From Pneumocystis sp. 'macacae' (Eukaryota > Ascomycota > Pneumocystomycetes > Pneumocystales > Pneumocystaceae), in assembly GCA_018127085.1 (NCBI GenBank), contig CM030727.1, positions 310,001 through 374,000 of the forward strand: DNA of 64,000 nt, written 5' to 3'. The notes under the pieces are model-generated. The model was not told the origin of the DNA and did not search any database. It saw nothing but the letters and a program-made list of their open reading frames with translations. This document shows positions 44,001 through 54,781 of the stretch, in pieces. A program made the translations under genes and the position numbers. Position 1 is the first letter of the stretch, and each line of letters opens with the position of its first letter.

Positions 44001-45757
44001 TAAGCATATTTATTAAATAAATTTATATATAATATAGAATACCCTGCTTCTAGAAGAAGATATGCGTAACGCATCAACTAAAGAACGAATTGTTTGCATA
44101 TTATACATACTCATATAAAGCAATCCTAAATATATTAAACAATATATATCATCAATATCGATTTCATACCTGACCATGACTTTATCATTGTTGCTACTGC
44201 ATTTGCACAATATCTTACTTTATATTCCTCCATCATAGGATGAATATTAGTAAGGTTAGAAATAACAAGCTTAAAATAATTAATATATTTATAAAAAAGG
44301 AAAAACTAACTTGAAGATCGCTTTGAGGTCTAACATACTTTCTTGTAGAGGGAACATCTAAAAGAAAGATAAATAATTTAACAAGTTCGTTTGAAATTTC
44401 AAATGGTCCATCACTTAAAGTCTGAAGTAATATCTTATTGCCTCCAGAAGAAATAATTAATGCCGGATTTAATACAACTAATATAATATTAATTATAGAC
44501 CTATGAATATTATTTCTACTACGCATTTCAGCCAACGTTTCTATGCATATTGACGACATTTTATCTCCAGAATGCTCAGCCAATGATACAATAGCACTAA
44601 CTACGCTTTTGGATATCTTAAATATGCCGCCTCTAATTTCATAAAATGACCTGAGTAATTTTAAAGCCTGTTCACGCTCATTTGATGCAGTACTGTCTTT
44701 AGAAAATGATCTAAATATTTTAACAAACATTTTATATGAAAAGTGATGAATAACCGTATAATTGCATATTCTATATGAATTTTTTTTAAAAAAGATATAG
44801 ACTCTAAATTATGAATAATGTATCTTGAAAGACGGTATCCACATGCAACCTTATCTGTATTTTTACTTGAAAACATATTACATAAATGGTATCCAAGTGC
44901 TCTCTGATTTAAATTATATTTTAATGTTGGGTATGATTTAAAAAGTAATATAAGATGGTTTATACATTTTATATACTGTAACTGATCGTTAATTGTTTCA
45001 TCTAAACGTTTAAAAGCAGATTGCAATGTCTGTACAGGATCAATAGTTTTTGCATACTCTTTATAGGTTAAATAGATTAAAGCAACAGGTAATAGAAACA
45101 AACCAGTATTTTCAACTTTTCGTGAAAATGAATGCATAGGACGTTGAAATGCATTGTAGCATATGGTAGAATTCTTGATATTCTGTTCATAAGATATATT
45201 TGATGTATTTTTTGCATCTAAAGTAGTTACTTTTATACTTAAAATAGCCCAAAGTAATTCTCACATGAATTATCTGATTTTATCTCATTTATTTGCATTT
45301 TTATTCGTGCAATCTTCATGTTAGAAGCATCCAACTCCAATTCAATTTTTCTTCTTAATATTGCATGATTTTCACCTTCCTGATCAGCTGTTTTTGTGTC
45401 AAAAACCTATAAACACATGTTTTTAGAAATTTTTGATTTATTCATTCTCCTCACCTGTAAAAGATTCTCAGCACCTTCTTTAATTTTGTTTTCAATATCC
45501 AACTGGTTCGTGAGTTCGTTTAGCTACAAAGTATGTTATATAACCCTCAGAAATACAGTTTTTTAAACCTTTTGAATCTTTTGCGTCTCATCCTTTATTT
45601 CACGCACTATTTGCACTGGAAAAAGTGATGATACAGAGTTATTTTCTTGTTTTTTTGCCTTATTAATAATTTCTATTGATGTTTTATTTGATATTATAGG
45701 TACTGCTACCTTTCGACTTTGTGTTTGTTTTTTCTCTATGCATCTCTCCAAACTCAT
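41019..45757 (-). CDS. AVO3: TORC2 subunit of the Rictor/Avo3/Ste20 family
   Basis: Scaffold subunit of TOR complex 2, which phosphorylates AGC kinases and controls actin and growth. About 1,300 residues. The N-terminus MSLERCIEKKQTQSRKVAVP precedes a coiled segment. Armadillo-like helices follow. Family blocks: RSSRNNIHRSI-type helices in the first half; VFTTLLANPEGVRYLADSKL then LRQISECLAQLDP; WAIYLLVTQLYDPSIEVCQM then LEKACYDFENLQYTLRLRPT; HLGDIGAPLRLRFLASSIGF and NYLREVDYIEKEMDNW. The C-terminal region ends FLYNNNT. Around fifteen short introns were passed. Divergent from TIM23 (250 bp between starts). Confidence 0.87.
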
Positions 45758-46007
45758 ACGCTTGTTACGTATTTGTGTTGTGTTTGTGCGTTAAGTGGGT
45801 TGATTTTAGAGATTAAAAGACTGAGAATTGAGAAATTACTATAACATGTTACTGTGGAAACTTGCTATGACAACAAAAGGAGAAAATGTCTTCGGAGAAA
45901 AGCAGTATTTACTGTGGACTTTAAGAGTTAAAGTTTATTAGAACAGGAGAAAGTAAGATTTTGAAATTTTTTTCTGGGTCATATTCAGTTTTTTTGCATA
46001 AAACTTG

Positions 46008-46683
46008 ATGGGGTGGTTTTTTCCCGGAAAAAAATCATTAGAAGAACAACCAGAAAGAGTAAACGATGATATATTAGTAACACCACCTCATTTGGCACCA
46101 GAAACCATAAAACTCTATGATCAAAACGTTCTAGATCCCTCTAGGCTGCATCCACTTGCTGGCCTTGGAAAGGCTTTGGATTATCTTTCTTTAGAAGATG
46201 CACAGTTAGCAAATCTTCCTGGTGGAAAAACAGCTCTCCCAAGTAGAGGATGGAGCGATGATCTTACATATGGGACTGGAACAGTGTATCTTTCTGGTTT
46301 AATGTTGTTTAAATTGAGAAAATTTTACTAACAATATTACAGCTCTTGGTATTGGAGGCGCTTGGGGATTTTTTGAAGGACTGTCTAAAGCAAAAAAAAA
46401 TATTTCAACACGTGTTCGATTTAACAGTATCCTTAATGCAATGACGTCTAGAGGGCCTTTCTTAGCTAATTCAGTGGGCGTAATTGCTCTTGGTTACAAC
46501 GCAGCAAATTCTACGTTGGGCTACTATAGAGGAAAACATGATGATATAAACTCTATTATTAGTGGAGCGCTCGCTGGCACTGTTTACAAAAGTACACGAG
46601 GAATTAAAAGCATTATCATTTTCAGTGGTATTTGTTCTGGAATAGCTGGTATATGGTGTCTTTCAAAACGACTTTTCATATAA
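46008..46683 (+). CDS. TIM23: Mitochondrial inner-membrane translocase Tim23
   Basis: Core channel-region subunit of the presequence translocase. Start MGWFFPGKKSLEEQPERVND; conserved LDPSRLHPLAGLGKALDYLS and the intermembrane-space segment end in GWSDDLTYGTGTVYLS. After one intron the four-helix PRAT domain follows: ALGIGGAWGFFEGL, RVRFNSILNAMTSRGPFLAN, ALGYNAANSTLGYYRGKHDD, INSIISGALAGTVYKSTRG. About 210 residues, like yeast (222). A TTG codon directly precedes the ATG and is not used. Convergent with MDM34. Confidence 0.92.
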
Positions 46684-46870
46684 TAAATATTTTTATATAA
46701 AAAGTATTTACTCTTCATTTAGTATATTAATTTAGACCTGAATCATACATTTTCTTCTTTTTTAAAAAAATATAAAGTTATGAAATTAATATTGAATGTC
46801 ATCCATGCCCATGTAAATAATATAGTTACAATATAATTTAGACGAAAAACATTTATTAAAAGCATATCAG

Positions 46871-48158
46871 TCAACGATATGTTTTCTGGTACTTCACACT
46901 TGTTACATGATGATGCATCCATTTTGTTTTTTCTTTTTTCGTATTATGAAATATATTTACTGACCCTATAGGTAAATGGTTAGAAATGTTATCATCCTTT
47001 TCTACTAATGGTTGAATATGTCGGTCAGTAAATGTTGAATCTTTTGAATTCAAATGCAAACATATAACGTTATGTTTTTTCAAAGTCCATCGCTTATTTA
47101 AAAAAGTAACTTGACGTAAACTTAAATTTCGTCGAAAATTTTGCATTTCTATAGTGTATGTGGTAGAATATGAGTTTGTTAGGCTAGTTGTTGAATCTAA
47201 ATCAGGACTATTTATCAGAGGATCCTTAAAAGTGTAATTTACAGTAGATATTGTTGATAAAAGATGACTTGATCTGTAAATTGCTTGACTTATAGACGGT
47301 GTAAATGGAGAAAGAGTCTTCTGTAATGATGCTAAAGCCGCAAATCGTAGCATACCTGTAATAGAGACTGGATGTTCTGGATTAATATCTGCTAATCTTA
47401 TAAAAGGAGTTGATTCTTTATTCTTAGATTCGTTTGTTAATATCGTACTAGAAGAATCTATATCCAATCTTTCCACAGACTTTTTCGGCATAGATATAGA
47501 TAGCTTATGTATAATGGCTGGAAGTTCTTCCTGAAAAAACGTACGTAATTGTTTTTCAATTTCTTTTTGTAAAAACTGTGCAATAACAGGTATGCTATCA
47601 AACGTGCTAGAAACACGTACAGACTCAACAGGATCATTACGAAAGACCAAAGTAACCCCTTTTGCTTTAGAAAATACCAAAATGATAATACCTGACAACT
47701 TAAAATCTGATAAACGAAGAAACATAGGAACGATTAGTGGAGCATCCGCTGAAAGTATCCCCCTCCATGTAAACTTTGGAGATGTATTTTTCTGTGTATT
47801 TAGAGGATTAATCTTATATAACTATTAAGAATTTATTGAAATTTAAAATACTTACTTGAACCTTGGTTTGTAAAACAATATATGCATCTCCTATGTATTT
47901 TAATTTAAATAAACCACGAAAACGATCTTCCGCAAGATCTCCAATCTCTAAAATTTCAAGTTCTGGAGGCTAATTTATTAGTTATTTAATATAAAAAAAA
48001 GAAATTACTATTGAGCCCATATTTAATTCTTTTACATCAATTTTGTCGACAATAATAGGTAATTTATTTCCCTTATTAAGCGCATAACTAAGAAGAGAAC
48101 ATGTTTTTTCTATAAAAGATTGAGAAAACTCTTTATTCCATGAAAAATGAAAAGCCAT
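46871..48158 (-). CDS. MDM34: ERMES subunit Mdm34 (Mmm2), SMP domain
   Basis: Outer-mitochondrial-membrane subunit of the ER-mitochondria encounter structure, a lipid-transfer tether. Exon 1 starts [20 protein letters not shown]; then [40 protein letters not shown] and [17 protein letters not shown]. The second half of the SMP domain is in the last large exon ([60 protein letters not shown]). A serine/threonine-rich tail ends SVKYQKTYR. About 400 residues, in the usual range. A second SMP protein (NVJ2-like) is encoded 8 kb away. It diverges from COX7 with 355 bp between starts. Confidence 0.9.
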
Positions 48159-48513
48159 ATGTTTTTTTTGGTTTCACGATTTTTTAGAAAAAAAGAACAA
48201 GCAATATATAAATATAGAAATTCGTTTTAGGAATTTCTAAGCATAAATGTTCCCCTTTTATTGCCTGAAATCTGAATTCATTTTTTTATATTAATTTTAA
48301 TGATGTTGATCACTGATCGATGGGCGGGATTTGTCTAGAAATTTATATTTAAATTTATTGAATTATACAGGTTTTTAAGATAGAGTCGTATTTTTATTTT
48401 TAAGGTATAAAAAAAAGAATTTGGTATTTTATTATAGGAGCATTTATTTTTTTTTTAGATAAGTGTTTTTTACATCTAAAACAAAATACTATTAAGTATT
48501 GTAAATTTTCGGA
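48159..48513. promoter_or_regulatory. Divergent intergenic region MDM34/COX7
   Basis: 355 bp between two start codons of nuclear genes for mitochondrial proteins. AT-rich apart from a short stretch near 48,308-48,335 (TGATCACTGATCGATGGGCGGG) that is notably GC-richer than its surroundings and may be a binding site. No coding sequence. Confidence 0.4.
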
Positions 48514-48844
48514 ATGCAACGGGAAAATAGAGTTCCATATTACCAGAAACTATTTCAAGAAAACACGCATCTTCCTGTTTATATGAGAGTATTTTTTTAT
48601 AACGTTTTTTTATAACGTTTTCATTAATTAAATCGTTTTATAGACACCTAGAAGTAGATTGATGTTATATCCTTATATAGTTCTTTGGAGTGTTAGTTTG
48701 ATCGGTTACATTTTTCAAAACTGTTTTTATACTTTTTATTCTAATAGTTTTTAGGTTCTATATGGGGTACTGTAAATATGGTAAAGGCAAGTTAATTTTA
48801 TTAATCAAATAAACGTTAATATATACTAGGGTGCTAAAAAATAA
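48514..48844 (+). CDS. COX7: Cytochrome c oxidase subunit 7 (VIIa family)
   Basis: Tiny single-span inner-membrane subunit of complex IV. Four exons encode about 61 residues: MQRENRVPYYQKLFQENTHL and PVYMR, then TPRSRLMLYPYIVLWSVSLI, then GSIWGTVNMVK, then GAKK. The N-x-VP-x-YQKLFQ opening and the TPRS-x-L-x-LYPY block define the family. Introns: after 48588 with GTATTT and ending TAG before 48644; 48705-48754 (GTTACA...TTTAG); and 48787-48829, which starts with GC (AAG|GCAAGT ... ACTAG). If that GC-AG intron is not used, the frame ends four codons later at 48795 as VKAS. The GC-AG reading is preferred because it gives the family-like basic end VKGAKK. Confidence 0.78.
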
Positions 48845-51151
48845 GTTTTCATTTTCATTATTTTTAAAAAGCATAGCTAAATTGAAATCCATTCTTTTAT
48901 GTTTTCTATTTTATAAAAAATATTTTATTTCATGTTCTAAATTCTCATGTTTTATGGGTTTTGAATCTTTATAATAAAATAAATATTGAAAGAAAAAAAT
49001 TATAAATGACAAAGAACAAATATTTTCTAGTTGTTTTAATACGAATATTTTTTGTAAGTTTACTATAGATTTTTTTATTTTAGTTGTTCTTGTTCTTTCT
49101 TTAAAACCTTTTATTATTATTCTTATTATTATTGTACTTAATGGTTTAAATAAATGTTTATTGATATTATTTTTAAGACATTTCATAATTTATCTTTGTT
49201 TTAAATATTTTTGTATTTTATTTAAGAAAATTTATGATACTTTAATATATTGGGATAAAAAACAATAAATAATTTTGAAATTATCTTAAAAGTTTTTTAA
49301 TTTTTTTTAGATTAAACATTTATTTTTTTAAATTATTTATTAAAATCTAATACTTTTTTTATATTAATAAAAGCATATTTTTCATAAAAAGTAAAAGATA
49401 GTTAAGCTTAAAATAAAGTTAATCTAGTACATATTATATAATTATATTTATTTTTTTACTAAAATCTTTGTGTAATAATATTCGTTTTCGATATAAAATA
49501 CAAAATAAATAACTTTTAATTTTAACATTTTTTATAAAAAATTGTTTTTTTTTCAATTTTAATATTTTTATTTTCAAATTTAAATATTTAATATATAAAT
49601 TATTGAGATGCTTTCAATTAGAGTTACAATTTTGATAGTTATTTATTATATTTATCTGCTTTTTTAAAAAAATAGAATTTTTAAAGATTTAAGCTCAAAC
49701 TTTTAATAAATGTTTAAAGCCTTATTAAGTTCTATTATGAATACCAAATATAAGAGTTAATGAAGAATAAATATCAATAAATATATTATCTTCTTTTAAA
49801 ACTATTGTTTATTTTATAATATTTTTAACATTTTGCAAAATATTTAGATATTTAAAAATATAGATATATAGATTAATGAGTTTTTTGTTAGAAAAAAAAA
49901 TTAAAAAATCGATTATATATATATGATATATGACTTTATGAAATAGATATATATTATGCTAGTTATCTTTTTAGTTGAAATTATTTAAAAATTTCATAAC
50001 GATAATATTTGTTTTATATATGAAATTATTTAATTTAGCTTTTTATATCATTATAATATTATATATGTATTATATATATTATAAACGTTTAAAAAATCCT
50101 ATTTATTCAATCTACAGATTTATATACTTTTTAATTATTAGAATTAATGTTTTAGAAAAAAAACCATTATTTTAAATATACTTATGAATAAAAAGATTAC
50201 AAAATGTTTAAAACTAGTATAATAAAATTATGAAACGTAAAATTTAAATTCATCAAACTGTAATATTTAAATGCATTATATTAAGAAATATTAAATTAAA
50301 AAAATGCTTTAAAACTTAGTATATATTTAAATAATTTACAATTTATTAAATAGCTTATTGTATACATAATTATTATTATAACTTTATTATAATAAAAATT
50401 ACAATTTAATACTTTTACTAATCAGAAAACAAAAGAAGTTTTTAAAATCCTTTATAACATTTATTTATTTATATTAGCTTTTTTTCTAAAAACATTTTTT
50501 ATTTATATCAATAGGAAAAAATATCTTAATATTGACAAAATGTATTATCCAAATACTACAAGAATAGTGATTTGTAGATTTAAAAATTTTAAATATTTGT
50601 TTTAAATAAATATTAAAAATATACTAAACGTCTTTACTTCAATTAATATAATATAGAAGCAAAATATTTCATTTTACAACTATTGCTATTTTTTTCAAAC
50701 TATATATAAAAAGTAACACTTATTTATAAAATAAGTATTTAATATATTACTAAAGATTCACCTATTTGAAATAACCTAAAAATTATATAACATTCAAAAA
50801 CTAATAGAATTTAGCATAAAAAATCAATTTTTTTTTTCTAGAGAACACAAACTTTTAAACAAATTAAATTATCTAAATTCAAAAATACTATTAATATACA
50901 CTTTTTTATATTTTCTTAACATTTTTTACATACATCTCTGAGTATATATATAATACAAAGGTTATTACGTTAACTTTTTTATCAAGTTTCCAATCTTTTA
51001 ATAAAAAGAGGATAGCTAATTTTTAAAAAACTAAACACGGCAACGTGTAAATATGCTCATTACAAAGTTATTATACATATTATACATGTTATTATTATAT
51101 ATTATTGTCGAATAAACCATATTTTATATTTTCAAAAAAAAAATACAAAAA
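48845..51151. other. 2.3-kb gene-free AT desert
   Basis: The most AT-rich block in the window; one 60-base line (49801-49860) has only 6 G/C. It is dense in A and T tracts, with no tandem repeat of note, no spliced gene and no recognisable RNA. A frame of 91 codons on the minus strand (48911-49186) and one of 66 on the plus strand (49975-50175) are made of Ile, Lys, Phe, Leu, Tyr and Asn, as expected by chance at this composition. It lies between COX7 and the sorting nexin gene. It could be a centromere core, an origin of replication or simply a long promoter. Confidence 0.5.
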
Positions 51152-52944
51152 ATGGAAAATTCAGAAAACAATAATCTGTCTTTTCAAGAATTTTATGAAC
51201 ATAGAAATTCATTTTTTTTAAATTCTAAAACAAACTTAACACCAAAAAAAACAAATGAAGAACAACAGGGAGAAATAGACATTGAAAGACCGAAAGACAC
51301 GCTCTGCTGCCACATATATTCTATTATAGATAACGTTTGCGAAGAGCCTTTTATTTTTATTATTGATGCGGAAAAAGTAAGTGAAGGTAATAGCAAAAAT
51401 TTCACTGTCTATACAATACGTACAGGGGTAAAAATATTAATAAAAACATTATAAACACGTAATAATTATTATTAACAGAACCTTGAAACACGCCGTCGCT
51501 ATTCTGAATTTGAATCCCTCAGAATATCACTTTCACGATTATTTCCTACAGTAATTGTTCCTCCAATTCCTGAAAAATCTAATATCAGTAAGCTAATTTA
51601 AGTAACACTTCTTTATTCATATAAATTTACTAGATTTATCAATTTCTTCTACAAGAGCTAAGAAGGATGCAAACATAATTAGTCAAAGAAAAAGGATGTT
51701 ACAGGTTTTCCTTAATCGCTGTGTTTTTCATCCTATTTTAAATAAAAGTCATGTTTTTCATTGCTTTTTAGATAATAACATATCATGGGTAAGATATCAA
51801 TTTCTCTCTTAATTTTCATATTTTAATAAATAATAGCAACAGATTTTAATAACACCGCCTATTTCTTTATTACCACAAAGTATTCTTACATCACATCCCC
51901 TAGATCCAGCTTCTAGTACGAATGATCCTATTTACCAATGTCTTCCTATACCCTCTTCTAATTCGAAATTAATAAACTCCAATAATAAGGATGAAATCAA
52001 ATTCCTAGAATTAGAAAAAAAAATTAAAGAAATAGAAGATATTATTGGATCTGGTATCTTGAAAGCAAATAAATATATTATAAAACACTTTCAAAGTAAA
52101 AACATCTTTTTTTTTTATTTTCTAAATCTTGATAGATTTAGCAGATAATTTCAACGAATTAGGTGCAGCCTATAATACACTTTCAATAATTGGGCCAAAT
52201 CACTTAGCTACAAAAATTGAACGTTTTGGTCAAGCTAACGACTCAAATTTTCATTCCAATTATGAACTAGTATGGGAAAATAAATTTATATTTATACTTA
52301 TATTTATTTATTAGATTGAAAACATGAATTTTATATTATCAGAGCCACTAAAAGAATTGGCACAATTCCATGAAGCTGCCAGGTCCCGTTTAATATATAA
52401 ACGTCAAAAGACTATACAACATGAAATCATTGTAGATGTATTAAATCAGAACAAAAATGTACTAGATACACTTGAAAAATCAGAAATAGAAGCACAAAAA
52501 ATTGAATCATCTTTAGCAAGATTGAATACATGTGGACCTAATTTATCTGCGCTAAATTCTGATGAATCTACTGAGTATAATAACAAACATTCAAAACAAA
52601 GCAAGAATTTCTTTGGAAAGTTAACCATTGCTATAAAGGATATAGTTGATGTGGATTCGAGGACTACTAGAAAAAAAAGTATTGAAAAAGTATATGAAAA
52701 AATTTCCTTGGTAAATCGAATTTAATAATATAAACTGATAATAATCGTTTAGCTGGAAAACGCACTTAAAGTTACAAAAAAAGATTCAAGTATTGCCGCA
52801 GAAGCTATAACAGACGAATTAGAGAGATTCCAAAGCACAATTAGGAAGAATTATTGTGATTTAATGATTAATGTCGGGAAATGCTATATAGAATGGGCCA
52901 AAAGAAATATTAAGATTTGGGAAGAAGCTAATTGTTTAGCGTAA
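51152..52944 (+). CDS. SNX41: PX-BAR sorting nexin of the Snx41/Atg20 type
   Basis: Endosomal membrane-remodelling protein that binds PI3P and acts in retrieval to the Golgi and in selective autophagy. The PX domain has [18 protein letters not shown] and VPPIPEKSN, keeping the R-RYSEF lipid-binding motif and the PPxP loop. Then [20 protein letters not shown] and [12 protein letters not shown] spacer leads to the BAR-like coiled part ([80 protein letters not shown]). It ends [10 protein letters not shown]. About 500 residues in six or more exons. Snx41 versus Atg20 was not resolved from the sequence. Confidence 0.83.
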
Positions 52945-53298
52945 AGGGTCTTTAACTCGCCCAAAAGTACAGAATATTCAGTTAATCGTTTACTAGATAT
53001 TAAACATATGGATCATACTTTTACAATGATACCCCAAAATAAATATTGAAGTATAATTGGAATTAATAGAAGCAAAACGTGTTCTACATGCTTAGATCGC
53101 AAATATGAAAACCGAACACCCAATTTACTCATTGGTGTCCCTGTTGTAATATCCCCTTGCACTTGAGTTCACATTTTCCAGAACAAGTTATGGTATTTAA
53201 AAATTATTTATAAAAATGGTTTTTTAGATTGTTCTTAATTTACATTGTAATAAACATTCAGAAAATAAATACGTTGGAAATACTTGTCAGTCTCGAAA
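52945..53298. other. Gap between the sorting nexin and GPN1 3' ends, with unexplained short frames
   Basis: 354 bp between convergent stops. It contains overlapping short frames on both strands that read more like protein than the surrounding spacers, including a cysteine/histidine-rich one on the plus strand (HWCPCCNIPLHLSSHFPEQV, continued through a possible 35-nt intron at 53193-53227). That frame has no usable start. No gene is called here. Confidence 0.35.
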
Positions 53299-54570
53299 CT
53301 ATTTTGCAAAACTATCTCTCGAAGGCTCCAATGTATCTATAGCATCTGTGTCAACGATGCCTTGATCGTCTTCCGATCCCTCTTCAACATCCGATACTGT
53401 CTGTGCGTGAACTAGTAGAATAAGGATACGCAAACACAAACTCAACCAAGCTACCTCCCACACGGACCTCCTCCCCATTGATATCAATATCTTTCATAAG
53501 ACGGCTTAAATGATCCAGCTTTTCCTTCTTGCTTTTCTCGTCCCGCTCCCTAATAAGCCTCTCAAGCTCGGGACGATATCTCAGCTCATATTCCTCCACT
53601 TTGCGCTCAATGGCATCCATAAAATCATCCATCCCAAACCCTGTCACTGCTGAAACAGCCACCACATCCAAGTGGCGATAGAACTCCTCAAGCATAAGAC
53701 TCATGCTGTTCATCAGACTAGACATATAGCCCGACCCCCCCTCCCCCTCCACATTCCCCTCGTCCCTTGAAAGCGCCGACTGGAACGCCTCAAAATCTGT
53801 CATCCACTCCCTTGCAAACCCCGCATCCTGCACATCTGTCTTGTTAAACACCACAACAAGCGGCAGCTTCGTCTTGTACAAAATCGAGCACGCATACAGC
53901 ATCGAACTCATAAACGTCGTGCACGACCTCGACCGCACCGTATCAACAATATACGCAATACATGTCGGAAACGACGACGCAAGCGCATCCGTTATAATCG
54001 ACCCCGATGCCGACCACGTAAAGATCTCTGCCAACACATAAACAACCTCCTCCTCCCCCTTCTCCCCACCAATCTGTCCCGGCGTGTCAAACAGAATATA
54101 CCTGCTGACTAAGCCTCCTTCCACTCCCCACACACATACCGCGCCCCCCGCTTCTCCAGAATCGACAGCACCTGGTCAAACTTTGTTGTAAACAGATTCA
54201 GCGACGTCACAATCGCCCCATTCGGCCCAAGCCCGTATCTGCCCATCGCCCATCAGCCCTGTCTGCCACACCCCACTCCCTACTGCTTCATCACCTCCCT
54301 GTAGTTGACCGTGTCGCAGATGTCGATATTCACATTGTACGGCACCGACACCACCGCCGGGTCTGTCTCCCATTACCATTCTGCCTCGTCCCCCACGCAC
54401 ACTCACCAAGATTCACAATATATGGGACCTCTTCTCTGCTCCGCATGTGTGCATTCAGCCGCTGCAGAAACGTCGTCTTCCCTGCACCGTCCTCAGCACT
54501 CTCCCCCCGCCGCCCACCCACCTGAGCCCGCCATCCCCACCACCAGCACACTGCACGCCTTTCTCTCCAT
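53299..54570 (-). CDS. GPN1: GPN-loop GTPase 1 (Npa3 type)
   Basis: GTPase needed for assembly and nuclear import of RNA polymerase II. Exon 1 [17 protein letters not shown] joins [60 protein letters not shown], so both the P-loop and the GPN loop are complete. Then [40 protein letters not shown] (guanine-specificity NKTD), [24 protein letters not shown] block, and [20 protein letters not shown]. Introns are 40-45 nt and GC-rich: 54482-54521 (40 nt, 75% GC), and one with GTAGGG...GGGCAG before YGLGPNG. The last intron (GTAGCT...CTACTAG, 43 nt) leads to an acidic tail ending EPSRDSFAK, where base composition has already fallen. It is the left edge of the GC island. Confidence 0.9.
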
Positions 54571-54639
54571 CGCTCCGCTCCGGTCACCGGGCACCCGTTG
54601 CCAGGCACCTAAGCATGCCCGTACACACCACACACCACA

Positions 54640-54775
54640 CACTACATACATATACATATATACATATACATACACATATACACATACACTGCATATACAT
54701 ACACACACCATATACAATACATATACACTGCATACGCACCGTGTACATACACACCATACACATACACCGTGTGCT
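54640..54775. repeat. CA/TA-rich microsatellite (CATACA-type)
   Basis: About 135 bp of imperfect CATATA, CATACA and CACACC units between the GPN1 start and the NVJ2-like stop, in an otherwise GC-rich setting. The plus strand is almost free of G (apart from GCATAC and CGCAC variants). The repeats share the CATAC core with the 11-bp minisatellites 2 kb away. Confidence 0.85.
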
Positions 54776-54781
54776 GCACCA

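Noticed and set aside
48911..50175. Frames of 91 and 66 codons in the AT desert
   Set aside because: Composition is only that of random A/T-rich codons (Ile, Lys, Phe, Leu, Tyr, Asn), with no motif and no splice-linked extension.
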